Source: Epiperipatus broadwayi
Taxonomy: Eukaryota; Onychophora; Udeonychophora; Euonychophora; Peripatidae
DNA length: 64,000 nucleotides
NCBI GenBank assembly: GCA_028023455.1
Contig: JAQFVV010000021.1
Span: forward strand, 372,001-436,000
Direction of reading: 5' to 3'
The notes beneath the pieces are model-generated. The model was not told the DNA's origin, did no database searches, and worked only from the letters and a program-made list of their open reading frames with translations. Below are positions 11,005 to 22,065 of the stretch, piece by piece. The position numbers and the translations under genes are program-made. Within the stretch, counting starts at the first letter, position 1. Every line of letters begins with the position of its first letter.

Positions 11005-11275
11005 AGAAGAAAACAAACAGTGCTTCAATAATTCTTTATCATCTCTTATAAACTTTAATGCAATCTTTTTTTATATTTCCTTCTTTATTTTCCTTACAGT
11101 TTCAACTGCCTGCAGTCTTCATCAGAGTTTCAACTTATATTTCCAAATCTCAACTGCTAAATTTGGAAATAGAAGGAAGCTCTGATGAAGACTGCAGTAC
11201 AGTCGAAACTATAAGCAAAATAAAGACGGAAATATAAAAAAAGATTGCATTAAAGTGTGTAAGAGAAGATGATAA
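11005..11275. mobile_element. Foldback mini-retroelement, family B (copy 2)
   Basis: An inverted repeat of about 110 bp per arm: AATTCTTTATCATCT on the left faces its reverse complement on the right, and TTTAATGCAATC faces GATTGCATTAAA. Each arm carries a hammerhead-like core. A clear target duplication was not found, because the palindrome continues into the flank. Confidence 0.65.
11182..11209 (+). ncRNA. Hammerhead-like core in family B copy 2
   Basis: CTGATGA is followed by a 5-bp stem II (GACTG/CAGTC around CAGTA) and GAAAC: a consensus core. The inverted partner at 11099-11125 on the minus strand has CTGATGA, a similar stem II with a G-U pair, and GAAAC. Stem I is not evident for either copy. 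Confidence 0.55.
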
Positions 11276-11279
11276 AGAA

Positions 11280-12176
11280 TTTTTGGTAGATATGAATATA
11301 TGAAAAAAAAAAATGCAAAAAAATAAAGAAGATATAAGAATAACTCCTATAATTCATAAACTCACAATCAGCCAAAGAATTATATCAATAAAAAATCCTA
11401 CTTAAGTACAAGTGAAATGCATACTTCCTAGCACTCATTATGTTTAAACTTTTTGTTTTAGTCCGATGTCAAAATTTACACCATAGATAACTTCACTTTC
11501 AATTTAATTTTCATTCTATTTTGGCAACAGACAGCCTTGAGAGTTACTGCAGTCCAATATATCCACTCTCCTTTTTTTAAATGATCTTAATCATTTCTAC
11601 TAACTATTTATAGTTGTTCTATTGATGTTGAGTTATTATTATTTGTCGAAGTTTCTAGCTAATCCTCAAAATAATATTTTTAACCGATATTCTGATTGGC
11701 TCAAAATTAACAAAATATAAATAACATTCTTGTTTTTTATAACCAGTAATTAAAAAAAAAAAATCTAAATTAATAAAAGAAAACTTCTGCATTCTTCATT
11801 TGGCCAGTTCTAATTTTAAACTTTCGAAATAAAACTACACATTCTATTTTTAAACGCACAGAACATTCTGTTTAAAATTTAATTAACCACCCTTATTTCA
11901 TTCACAATTCTGTTCAGTTTCTACTATTATCAAACTACTGCAGGATGAATATCTATCCATTATAATCAAGTTTCTTTATTTAACCCATCACTTCTCTCTC
12001 TAGCACTTCTAATAATCTAAAGTATTTCGATTTAAGACTTCTGTTGTTCATTGATTGTTATTGTGTTTAGCAATATGTCTAATATAATTCCATTTCAGTC
12101 TCTTAATTCTTTCAATGATGTTCCACTACCTATTTCTCTGCGATGAATTTTGTTTTTAATCCAACAAACAAATCTG
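11280..12176. other. Non-coding AT-rich sequence
   Basis: No supported gene. Pyrimidine-rich plus strand with short A and T runs. Confidence 0.4.
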
Positions 12177-12189
12177 TATATTTATTAAT

Positions 12190-12480
12190 AAACATCACAT
12201 AACCATCACTTCTTATGCTTGTTAAAACAGGCAAAACTCACTATACATATTGCCACACACAGCAAGCTAGAGTAATCAATGGATACCAGAAGGCTTGTGC
12301 ATAAAATCCCTATCTCAGATCCAAAGGCTCCTCACTGACAAAGGCCACAAGCCAGAAACTAGTCTGGGGATATTGGATGAGTAGGCAGTAGATAGGGATT
12401 TTATGCACAAGCCTTCTGGCATCCATTGATTACTATAGCTTGCTGTGCGTGGCAATACATATAGTGAGTTTTGCCTGTTT
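12190..12480. mobile_element. Foldback mini-retroelement, family A (copy 1)
   Basis: The element is 291 bp and is flanked by the 13-bp direct repeat TATATTTATTAAT (12177-12189 and 12481-12493). Arms of about 90 bp (12222-12314 and 12389-12480) are near-perfect reverse complements, sharing TTATGCACAAGCCTTCTGG on the right and its complement on the left. The centre carries a family A hammerhead core. The left end AACATCACATAACCATCACT is the family's outer terminus, also seen at the 47.5 kb and 51.4 kb copies. Confidence 0.8.
12335..12359 (+). ncRNA. Hammerhead core, family A, mutated
   Basis: The first box reads CTGACAA instead of CUGANGA, so the catalytic G8 is lost. Stem II (GGC/GCC), GAAAC, minimal stem III and GTC are intact. 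The identical lesion is present in the copy at 47755-47779, so both may descend from one master that had already lost activity. Confidence 0.6.
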
Positions 12481-12530
12481 TATATTTATTAATGGATGAC
12501 TGATAAAAGTTACTAAATATACTTCCATTG

Positions 12531-12745
12531 CAATATTAATATCATCTATATTCTTTATTACTTTTTACAATACTTTTTTACAATCCACTATTGACAGCTT
12601 TGACTGCCGTTTTAAAAAAGGATGACAGTGTTCCGAAAAAGATTGCTGGAGAAATCTAAACTGTCAATAGTGGATTGTAAAAAGTAATAAAGAATATAGA
12701 TGATATTAATATTATTTGGATTTGGCAATGCAATAAGATAAAATT
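12531..12745. mobile_element. Foldback mini-retroelement, family B (copy 3)
   Basis: The element is 215 bp with the 14-bp target duplication ATATACTTCCATTG (12517-12530 and 12746-12759). Arms of about 70 bp (ATTAATATCATCTATATTC and its reverse complement) surround a decayed hammerhead-like core at 12633-12661, where both boxes are altered (CCGAAAA and TAAAC). Confidence 0.75.
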
Positions 12746-13339
12746 ATATACTTCCATTGAGTGGTTGTGTCAAAATTGTGAGGATATGAGTTTGACACTT
12801 TTCAATTAAACTTAGTAATTACCTATCTATATATATATATATTGAACAATGATAAAGATGTGTAAAAGATAGTGATCTGAGTCAACTGATGAGTGCTGGG
12901 TCAGCATGAAATAGGCATCTTCGCAATCATACACCTTTTTCACATGTCTTTGGTCATATGTTTATGACTTTATCCTTCCTTAAGATGTTAAAAGAGGATA
13001 AAACCAGTCCCTACGTTGAATGAGCATGGTGTAGTGAAAACTATACTACAGAAATATTATTCATTAAATCTATATATTTATCTTTTTTGTCTGAAACTTC
13101 TGCATTGCTTGTCTATTATGTACTCAAATCTCAATCTATAAACATGCATCGATAAAGAACATCTATTAAAAATATTCTTATCAAGCACGAAAAAATATTG
13201 TGTTTTAATATAAAAGTCATTTCTACTAAAAGTATTCAATCTAGTTTAATTCTATGATTAATTTCATTCATTATATTTGTAATATATCTATAGTTATTAA
13301 CATTATCTAATTTATTTCTCTTTAATCATTATTTCTCTT

Positions 13340-13830
13340 TTTTGAAAAAGCTGTTTTACTTTATTTTTTTTAGCATTTATCTTTAGTTCTACTTTCTTGT
13401 TTTCACCTGACAGCTCTTGAAGAGCTACAACATCATCAAGTGTTGGTGGCGAGAGGTCAGCACGGCTGCCTTACAAGCAGTTGTCCTGGATGAGCGAGTT
13501 CACTTCCCAGTCGATGCTATGACACATGAGAAAAAAAAAACTACAACATTTTGGAAACTTTTGATCATCAGCATACTTTTGTAAAACTGCTATACCCAGT
13601 TTTGGAGATATAAGCACACTGTCATACATCTTTATCAATATTAATCTTCTGAATGTCAGCATATAGTCTAGGTATCCGCTGTTGCATTTGATAAATATTC
13701 TGTGGCATTCAGCAATGTCTTGGTATTACAAAACTTCGGTCACTGGAAAATGTTCATATGATCAAACGCTTTGACGAAATTCAAAAATCCAAAGCAAAAT
13801 GGCAACTTATATTTATTACACTTTTTTATA
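13340..13830 (-). pseudogene. RTE-type LINE reverse transcriptase fragment
   Basis: Reading the minus strand from about 13800 down, a scrambled reverse transcriptase can be followed: NFVKAFDHMN (the F.D..KAFD motif), then VLISPKLGIAVLQKY (equivalent to the ISPKLF motif), then LDDVVALQ (the FADD region, first Asp context altered) followed by a Lys-rich KVELKINAKK stretch. Stops and frameshifts abound. A SINE has inserted at 13434-13540 within it. Confidence 0.55.
13434..13540 (+). mobile_element. tRNA-derived SINE (copy 1)
   Basis: A tRNA-like body (TTGGTGGCGAGAGGTCAGC as an A-box-like segment; GAGTTCACTTCCCAG as a decayed B-box) is followed by an A10 tail. It is flanked by the 9-bp direct repeat CTACAACAT (13425-13433 and 13541-13549). 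It belongs to the same family as 23156-23263; both share CGATGCTATGACA near the 3' end. Confidence 0.75.
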
Positions 13831-15235
13831 ACTTCTCTTAATATCTAGACTACTGTACAATATACATTTTATATTCGGCCTATTCTTTTGGTTGACTTAG
13901 GTCTAAAGTTGTAATCTGTCATTATTCTATTACATTTATAAAATATCTTTTCTAAGGACATTACACCCCATCCACAGAGAACTTAAGTTGGATTTAAAAG
14001 GTGTACAATACAGTAATGTAAGTAATAAGAGAAGTTTCTAGTAAATCTAATAATATCTAAGTTGCCATTTTGCTTTGGATTTTTCATTTTTGAATAGATA
14101 TTTGATTTTATAAACTTTTAATGATTAAAGTTTTGCAATATCAAAATAATATCCTTTGTAAAGATCTTATATAAATCTAATAGAAAAACGACAGAAAATT
14201 TTAAACATCTTTTTCACTTTCCTGATACACAAACATCATTACGGCTTTCTCAAATCATTAGATATCTTTACGAATTTGATAACTCGTATATACATTTGCC
14301 AACAATTTTGCTATTTCTTCAATTGTTTCTTTTAAAATATGGATAGCATTTATTTAATTTACTGGAGCCTTTTATTTTTGTATATAGAACTATATTACTC
14401 ACACAGACATTTAATTGATGTCATGAATGTTGATCGTTTGTTTTCTTGATCTTTATTATACAATTCTTCGTAGAATTCTCTCACCCGTTATCCGTCTTTT
14501 TAGTAATATTGCCAATTTTTTTCTTAACGCCAAACAATTTTCATTCCCAAGATGTTTTATGTTTTTAAAACTTTTATTATTGATGCAAGCTTTCCTTGCC
14601 GTGTCACTATTTTAAGTCTTTACGATATCATTAATTTTTTATTACAATTTTTTGTTTTCCTAAATGGGAAATTTTTTAATATTTTCATATTTATATTTTC
14701 CCCCAATTAATTGTTTTCGTCCGAGATAAAAATATCTCAGATGAAGTGTTGCTTAGTAATTCCTAATATACTCTTATTAATCTCATACACCTCTGAACTA
14801 TCATCAAAATAAATTAATATTTTAAACCAATTTGCAAGTTCTAGATTAAATTTATTGAAGCTTTTTTTCAAGAATAATGATATTAGTGGTTAATATTATC
14901 TTTCTTCATAGTTTTTTGCTATGTCTTAATCTTAACCTTCCCTTGAGTAAAACTAGGAATATGATTTTCTAAATTATTTCTCTTCTCGGTAAAATAAATA
15001 ACCTCACTGTGGATCAATTTTCTAAACTAATTTTAATATAGAACAATATAATTCTAGTAATATAGATGCCCATATAGTTATACGCTATACACAGACTTCA
15101 GTATGAATACATATAAATTCAATTCCATTCTATGTATTCCCTTTTGACACTTTCCGGGACATATTAGTCCCTTGCTTAATCATACACAATAATTAATTAA
15201 AGCCATTATTTGCCTAATTTTCTGGAAAATATCTT
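13831..15235. other. Non-coding AT-rich sequence
   Basis: No gene seen. A short inverted repeat is present: CAAAGCAAAATGGCAACTTA near 13790-13812 and its near-complement near 14057-14082. Confidence 0.4.
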
Positions 15236-15400
15236 TACTTCTGTGGGCCCTTGAGATCTGTTTGATCCCTAGTTAGCTTGAGTATCTTCGGGAGCTGAGA
15301 TCCTGGGTCTGGAAACAAATACCTGCTGGTTTCTTCCATTGCTTCACATTGGCATGCAAGTTGCACGAACACATGAGGGAGGGAGAAAGAAGAATTTGCT
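15236..15400. other. GC-richer island of unknown nature
   Basis: A block of about 165 bp, containing GGGCCCTTGAGATC and ATGAGGGAGGGAG, is clearly less AT-rich than its surroundings. No open frame with splice sites was found on either strand. It may be a transposon relic or a transcribed non-coding segment. Confidence 0.3.
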
Positions 15401-16159
15401 TTCTTTTTTCCCCCCTGCTTAAATACTTTCCTTTTCTCTTTTGTTTTTTGGAGTAATCTATCTATTTTATCTTTATCTGGCTAGAAGGTTTTTTTGATTA
15501 GCTATTACGGTTTTTTAAAACTTTACATCCTTCTAGAATTCAATTATTAGTTAGTTATTGTCAATTGAATTCCTATGTAATCAGATTTTACTTTTTAGTT
15601 CTTTCTCATTATTAATTGATGTTTTAATTTATTTCTGCTTTATTGTGTAACTAGTTTTACACAATAGTTTTAGATATAAATTTTAGTATTAATTTAACAT
15701 ACAACGTATTGTTAATCAATAGATATTCCACTTTTGTTTCCCTAGCTTTGCATTAACACATATCTTTCATTTCACTAATCGATGATTACTTCCTGTGATG
15801 ACTGTAATAAGCATATTACAGTACTTTTTGTTATATTAAAATATAATTCAATTGATTTTACTTTCCATTCACATGCTTCAAATCGACCTTTACATAAGAG
15901 AGAAAAAAAGCTACTATTGTTATTAGATGGTGTTGATTACAATTTACAGTAATTTTATGCACAAGCCTTCTGGCATCCATTGATTACTCTGGCTTGCACT
16001 AAGTAGCACTACTGTATGGAGAGTTTTGCTTGTTTTAATAACAGTTGTGAGCAAGCATAAAAAATGATGATCATGTTATGTGAAAGGAAAAGTGAATGAA
16101 TATTGCAGAAGAATATCATTTATGTGATTACTCATAAGTTCTAGGTGCAGTGCTCTCAG

Positions 16160-16219
16160 ATCCGAGGTTCCTCACTGATGAAAAATAACAAGCTAGAAAC
16201 TAGTATGGGGATATTGGAT
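16160..16219 (+). ncRNA. Hammerhead ribozyme, family A, array unit 1
   Basis: Stem I outer strands ATCCGA/TTGGAT and inner strands TCCTCA/TGGGGA pair, with CTGATGA, GAAAC, a 2-bp stem III and a GTA cleavage triplet. Stem II is eroded (AAAATAACAAGCTA), so activity is doubtful. Confidence 0.6.
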
Positions 16220-16601
16220 GAGTATGGACTAGATAGGGATTTTATAAACAAGCCTTCTGGCAACCATTAATTACTCTGGCTTGCACTGACTGCAAAAAGA
16301 GTTTTATCTTTTTAGTTATGAGCAAGGATAAGAAATGGATGTTTAGTGGTTTAATACCAATTCAGCCTAATAGAATAGTGGTGTCTATGGTTATTAAAGA
16401 ACCAAAGACACCAAAATGTATGGGTACTTAACTGAGTTCAGACCTATATGACTATATAAGCTAACAAGCTTGGATTGAAAATATTATTATGTTTTCAAAT
16501 TTTAGACTCATAGTTTTATAGTTGAGATAAAAGATGGCTGCTGGAGGGTTGTATTAGATCCTAAGATCTAGGTGCAGTGCTCTCAGATCCATGGCTCCTC
16601 A

Positions 16602-16625
16602 ATGATGAAAGCCACAAGCTAGAAA
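16602..16625 (+). ncRNA. Hammerhead core, family A, array unit 2 (mutated)
   Basis: The first box is ATGATGA (C3 lost). GAAAC is kept, but the cleavage triplet region reads AATTTGGG. Predicted inactive. Confidence 0.55.
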
Positions 16626-17046
16626 CTAATTTGGGAATATTGGATGAGTAGGCACTAGATAGGGATTTTATGCACAAGCCTCCTGGCAACCATTGATTAT
16701 TTTGGTTTGCACTGAGTGGCACTATTGTATGGAGAGTTTTAACTTTTTAGTTATGAGCAAGCATAAGAAAAGGTGATTATATGATGTTGAGTGGTTTAAT
16801 ACCAATCCTGCCTAATAGAATAGTAGTGGCTATGGTTATTAAAGAACCAAAAACATCAAAATGTATGGATACTGAACTGAGTTCAGTTCTATATGACTAT
16901 ATGAGCTAATGAGCTTGGATTGAAAATATTTACTGTTTTTTCAAACTTTAGACTCATAGTTTTAAGTGGAGATAAAAGGTAGCTGCTGGAGAGTTGCATT
17001 AGATCCTAAGATCTAGGTGCAGTGCTCTCAGATCCAGACTTCCTCA

Positions 17047-17071
17047 CTGATTAAAGCCATAAGCTAGAAAC
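17047..17071 (+). ncRNA. Hammerhead core, family A, array unit 3 (mutated)
   Basis: The first box is CTGATTA (G8 replaced by T). GAAAC is kept. Predicted inactive. Confidence 0.55.
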
Positions 17072-17390
17072 TAATTTGGGGATATTGGATAAGTAGGCAC
17101 TAGATAGCGATTTTATTTAAGCCTTCTGGCAACCATTGATTACTCTGGTTTGCACTGAGTGGCATTATTGTAGGAGAGTTTTGCCTGTTTCCTTTCACAT
17201 GGTTAAACATTAATGCTTTTCTAATGAGTTGAATCTTTTCATAAAATAACTAAAATATAATTTCAGTCTTTGATATTTGAGTATCAACTGAAATGTAGTT
17301 TCACTGAAAATCCAATTGTAAATTTTCTTTGCTATTCACTGTATTCTTAAAAATTATTAGACACCACAATTAAAAGACAATACTTTTTTA

Positions 17391-17727
17391 AACCATTAAG
17401 CATCACATGATCACTGTCTCTTATACTAGCACATATTTGTTTATAAACAAAGCAAAACTCTCCATACAGTATTGCCACCCTGTGCCAACCAGAGTAATCA
17501 ATGAATGCCAGAAGACTTGTGCATAAAATCCCTATCTAATGCCTACTCATCCAATATCCCCAGACTAGTTTCTGGCTTGTGGCCATCGTCAGTGAGGAGC
17601 TTTGGATCTGAGAACACTGGATGAGTAGGCATTAGATAGGGATTTTATGCACAAGCCTTCTGGCATTTCATTGATTACTCTGGTTGGCACAGGGTGGCAA
17701 TACTGTATGGAGTTTTGCTTTGTTTAT
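17391..17727. mobile_element. Foldback mini-retroelement, family A (copy 2)
   Basis: The element is 337 bp with the 12-bp target duplication AATACTTTTTTA (17379-17390 and 17728-17739). Arms of about 95 bp share TTGTGCATAAAATCCCTATC and its complement. The hammerhead in the centre lies on the minus strand and is the best preserved in the window. Confidence 0.8.
17549..17607 (-). ncRNA. Complete type I hammerhead ribozyme (predicted active)
   Basis: Read on the minus strand, in order: stem I outer strand ATCCAA, internal loop AGC, stem I inner strand TCCTCA, box CTGACGA, stem II TGGC, loop CACAA, GCCA, box GAAAC, two-base loop TA, then GTC (cleavage site), inner strand TGGGGA, internal loop TA, and outer strand TTGGAT. 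Both stem I halves pair over 6 bp (one U-G pair), stem II over 4 bp, and stem III is the 2-bp A-U/C-G minimum known from Penelope-type hammerheads. All catalytic core positions are present. Minimal stem III ribozymes of this kind often cleave best as dimers. Confidence 0.8.
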
Positions 17728-17739
17728 AATACTTTTTTA

Positions 17740-18545
17740 CCCTGCTATTTCAGTATTAACAAAAATACTTCATAACTAAAGTAATGTAAATGCATATAAT
17801 AACAAAGATATTGGTTATCAATCCATACGATGATTTAATGTGCTAATATTACGTATTTTGGAGAAAAATAAGACCAAATAGTCAAGAAGAAAATGGCTCT
17901 TCACATCAAATTAATTGCTTGGGAGGCTTTAAGTTATTAAACAGTTTTAAGCTATGCGTATACTTATTAAATAAAATACCATAAACACATTATAATTTAG
18001 TCATTAGTAAAGTAAAACATCAAAAAACAATCTAAATAAATAATAATTGGCGAACCATCAAAATTTCGAATCAAGGCTTAAGAAAACCGACTCACCAATT
18101 TCATTAAACAAAAATAGCAGAAAATCTTGAACTATGATTTATGTTTGAAAAGAAGTTTTATTTCTTATAGTTTTCTAAAAGCAATGATGTCCTAGGATTT
18201 ATTTATTTTCTCAATACAGTATAAGACTGATAAACAAATACTAAAACACGTGTTCATTATAGCAGAGCAACTTTTAAAAAACATCGACAAAATAAATTTA
18301 TCTTTTTCTTTAAGATTTTATATAAATAAATACACTTACATTTTATTTTTAATTGTTGAAGCAATTAAAAAGTTTAAAATTAAAAACACTGCGAATAAAC
18401 TATAATAAAAAAAAAGGTTCAACTTGAAAAGTAAAAAGGTTGAAAAATAGGTTCGCAGAAAAACTACATAATTCAAAATTATTACAATTACTATCTATAT
18501 GATATTTAAAAAAAGGTGCTGAAAAAATATTGCATTTTGTCTTAC
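17740..18545 (-). other. CHMP7 intron 1, proximal part
   Basis: The CHMP7 exon 1 donor (GTAAG on the minus strand, 18541-18545) opens an intron running left. No further CHMP7 exon was recognised between here and the left window edge, apart from the uncertain terminal exon at 8829-9018. Confidence 0.5.
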
Positions 18546-18799
18546 CTATGTAATTCTTCAATGACTACGGCCAAGCCCAATGGAACTACTCCTTTTCTAC
18601 GAAACCTTTCACTTAATAAAGAGTAATCGAAAACTAAATGTTTAGTTTGTTTACAACTTTCAATAATTAAGTCCGACCAAAATTTCATTTTAGATTCCCA
18701 GTCCTTAGGATTAACATCTTTATTTCTAAATCCTGAAAAAAGCGATGACATTCGGACATCATCTGTCCAACATTCTGGCAAGTACCCTAGCTTGCTCAT
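18546..18799 (-). CDS. CHMP7: CHMP7, first coding exon
   Basis: This exon encodes the first 84 residues plus two bases of CHMP7, an ESCRT-II/ESCRT-III hybrid protein that in animals recruits ESCRT-III to the reforming nuclear envelope and acts in endosomal sorting. The match to vertebrate CHMP7 is clear: MSSLFSGF, DWESKM.FW and FRRKGVVPLGLA correspond to the conserved N-terminal winged-helix region. The ATG at 18797-18799 is preceded in frame by a TAA 15 bp upstream, so the start is secure. The exon ends with a consensus donor AG/GTAAG (phase 2). The C-terminal SNF7-like half is not seen. The gene is divergent from lst2, whose start lies 471 bp away. Confidence 0.93.
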
Positions 18800-19270
18800 C
18801 GCTGTAATTTCTTCTTAACGGAAGACATTCAAGATAACTTTAAACCTGGTCAAAAAAAAAACAAAGAAATAATAATTTAATCACATGACTTAACAAAACT
18901 CCAATACAGTACGAGTTTTGTTTAGTGTGCGCATTTACTTTAAACATTTATATAGATTTCACAAATAAATTTTGTAGTCCTTTTTATACAGCATTTTTTA
19001 AATATATTTATTAGGGGTAGAATATAATCAACCAAAAATTATTGCGATTTTATTTTTAAATAGTTAATCTTTTTTTGTACTTTTCAAAATAAAACATTTG
19101 TTTTCTGTAGGCTTTAAAAAAAAACGTTTGAAATCTCGTTCGTTACGAGAAAAATTATGGTGGCTATAGAGTACTACAAGTGGAAAAAAAAAGACGAATG
19201 TTCATTTCCGTGTTCTTTGATGCTTTTATCAACATAGCTTTTAAATTATTGTAGTTTTTATTTTTTAAAG
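18800..19270. promoter_or_regulatory. Shared divergent promoter region of CHMP7 and lst2
   Basis: The 471 bp between the two start codons must contain both 5' UTRs and both core promoters, unless either gene has an upstream non-coding exon. The sequence is AT-rich, with no clear TATA box in a fixed position and no CpG-island character. Co-regulation is an inference from spacing; both proteins act at endosomal membranes. Confidence 0.6.
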
Positions 19271-19306
19271 ATGTATTCTTTACGGAGGTGGTTATATAAA
19301 CCAAAG
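19271..19306 (+). CDS. ZFYVE28: lst2 (ZFYVE28), first coding exon
   Basis: Twelve codons encode MYSLRRWLYKPK, directly followed by the consensus donor GTAAGT. Vertebrate ZFYVE28 begins with a very similar RFRKWLYKPK segment followed by SDP. Splicing to the exon at 45240 (phase 0) restores [20 protein letters not shown], as expected for the family. The exon is too short to find without the homologue. Confidence 0.9.
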
Positions 19307-20989
19307 GTAAGTATGGTTTTAAATTTATTATAAATAACCATATTGATATTAATTAGTTATTGAAAAACGTTCAGTTTAACCTACTTATTTCTAAACTATT
19401 TTTATTGTTATACTATCGTTCGTAATTTTATATTACAAATTCATACTTTTGATTTAAACTATGGATTGTAAAAGTAAGCTTATTTGTATAGTATTTTCCA
19501 ATGTGTATGAAATTCGTCTTATACTGTATATACTTTTGTATAATGTTATCGACTCCGGATGTACTTACTAATTTAAGTAGGTTAACAGTCTTTCTTTGAA
19601 TAATGTCATTTTTTTGAAACGAAATATTTTATATTTAAAATTGGAAGGATAGTAACGGATGATGATTTAGAAGTGAAAGTTTTGAAAAGATATTGGTTCG
19701 AAAAGTAGACCTACACGTAAATAATCGAAAACAAAAGATTTTTTTAAAAAAAGTAAAATTGATTTCGAAATTTAAAAATATTTTCAATTAAATTATGAAA
19801 TTAGTGACTTGTAATTCGTTATGATTCAATGTTTATTTAAATCATAATATTTTCCGCAATGATTAAATAAAGTTAAAAAGTATTTCTTTTGTGTTTATAT
19901 GTTTATGTACATATATAGTAGTTAAGTTCTCTGCTCTGTGGCACGTTCCGATGTCAAGGCAATAACATTCTTGCGAAGAAAACAAAACCAAAACTAGGTA
20001 TTACAAGTGGCCATTTTTATTATCAATATAGACTTATATTATCAACTATTTGATAAGTTATGAGTATTTCGAATAATGAACTACTGGACACAATAATTCC
20101 TATATTAAATGGAATCCCCCTCCCCCTCAGTAGGAAACTCATTCAGCAGCCTTTTAGTTTTGAATCCACCGATCTGATAACTAGATTAAAGAAAGTAGGA
20201 AGAGACTGAAGAAATATCTTAAGTCTTGTCGACCATATCGATTATTCATTCAAATATTTTGTTATTTCTTTGTATTCAAATAAAAAATAAATTAGTGTGC
20301 ACACAAACAATATAAATTAAACGTGAGTTCAAAATTTATATTAGTTGGAAAGGTATTATATTTAATTATAATCTACTCAAGTAGATAAAGAACTAAATGA
20401 TAAATGGAAACTTGGAAAACACTATTATCATATTAATTAAAATAAAACAACATTTTAACAAACTGATTAATTGATAATGAGAAAAATTAATAATTGATAA
20501 TGACAAAAATTGAATAGTGAAATAATCAACGGTTTTTTTAAGAGATTAAGATTACTCAGAGAATAGAATCATATACAAGGATAGTTTAAAAAACAGGAAG
20601 AAGTCACTGGGTCCAGTGAAGAAGATACTTGGATCACAGATAAATAAACACTTAGAAGATAAGATGGTGACTTCATACCCAGTTCAATCCTTCTGGATCT
20701 GTTACAATAGAAATCTTGGACTGTGAATATGATTCACTTAATTTTTATTAGTTATTCATTAAACTAGAGATTATCCATTTAATGACTTATCTGCTTTTAA
20801 CAACTTGTGGATAATGTAATTATAAACATATGACCAAAGACATGTGAAAAAGATAAAAAAATATTACTCCCTTGGTCTTTGTTATGATTTAAATGTGCCC
20901 TGGGCTAAATTAGCAAAGAACAAGCAAGCAAAGTTAATAATTAATATTATACATTGTTATCTCTGGCCTATGTCTATATAGTTAGTCAA

Positions 20990-21190
20990 CTGGTTAATGA
21001 AATAATCTATGTGCATTGTTTTCAAATCCAAGGCCCCTCGCTGAATGAAGTCCTAAGCTAGAAACTAGTCCGTGAATATTAAAATGAATAGGCACTAGAT
21101 AGGGATTTAGATGTACTCACCTTTACCATTCATTGATTACTATGGCTTGCACTAGATAACCCTATTATATGGAGAAAGTTATTACTGATT
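20990..21190 (+). repeat. Decayed family A element
   Basis: The ribozyme region is recognisable (AAGCTAGAAACTAGTC near 21055) followed by GGCACTAGATAGGGATTTAG and an arm ending GGAGAAAGTT. The first box has an inserted A (CTGAATGA). No inverted left arm remains. Confidence 0.6.
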
Positions 21191-21805
21191 TTAGAGATGA
21201 AAGGGTAATTCAATTTTAGTTTCGCTCGAGAGCAGTTTACGAAAGAATATATTTTTTGGTGCTTGGGATACGTAATACCAAAGATAGTAATTGAGAATTG
21301 AATTATGAATTTTTCAGATTATTCTCATTAATACAGAGATGTTTTTAATTATGGAGGGGGAGGGTTATTGGACTTATATTTGAACTTATCTCTCCAAACT
21401 AATAAATTTTGTGATATAATCACTCATTGTCATATTTTATCTAGAATTGAACAGTTTCAGTCTTATAAGACCTTTTTTTTAAAAAATTTATTTGATTATC
21501 TTTTAATCAGGATTTACTTTTAAATGCTTCTATATTTACGATCACTAATTATTATTTAACATGTTAAAATGATAGAAAATTTATTTTAAATTTGTAAATT
21601 CAATGGATTAATTGATAATTGCTGTAATAACCCAAATAGATCACATGGAGAAATGAATATGCATATTATATATAGATATATATTTCATTCATGATTTAAT
21701 GTTTTACTCTGACATTTCATGAGTCTTAGAAACTTTTTCAGGACACAGGGGAACTTAGAAATTCATTTAAGATTGTTAATTCCTACTCAACAAATTTAAC
21801 CAGCC

Positions 21806-22065
21806 TGTAAATAATAAATATCTAGTTATTATTAACCAGAGAATAAAGGCCCTAGGTTATTCTAGTTTGGACAGATGTCAAAATATGATTGTAATGTTGT
21901 AAGGCCATCAGCACTCACTTATATATTTGCAGGTATGTAAATAATAAATATCTAGTTGTTATTAACCAGAGAATAAAGGTCCTATGTTAGTCTAGTTTGG
22001 ACAAATGTCAAAATGTGATTGTAATGTTGTAAGGCCCTCACCACTCACTTATATATTGAAGATGT
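21806..22065 (+). repeat. Two-copy tandem repeat, period 130 bp
   Basis: TGTAAATAATAAATATCTAG starts at 21806 and again at 21936. The following text (TTATTAACCAGAGAATAAAG, TGATTGTAATGTTGTAAGG, CACTCACTTATATATT) matches throughout with scattered substitutions. Confidence 0.85.

Larger units (their letters stand above)
15950..17190 (+). repeat. Tandem array of family A hammerhead units
   Basis: Three hammerhead-bearing units follow each other in direct orientation with cores at 16175, 16602 and 17047, so the repeat period is about 430-445 bp. Each unit has the block CTAGGTGCAGTGCTCTCAGATCC, the ribozyme region, the arm GCACAAGCCTTCTGGC (variants), GGAGAGTTTTG, and a longer body with TTATTAAAGAACCAAAGACA. 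The array starts in mid-arm. Tandem copies of hammerhead-bearing DNA are how retrozymes and hammerhead satellites are organised. Confidence 0.75.

Noticed and set aside
13434-13540. Functional tRNA gene
   Set aside because: Poor clover-leaf, A-tail and target duplication show it is a SINE; the same applies to 23156-23263.
15950-17190. CRISPR-like repeat array
   Set aside because: Period of about 430 bp, transposon arms and eukaryotic context; no short repeat-spacer pattern.
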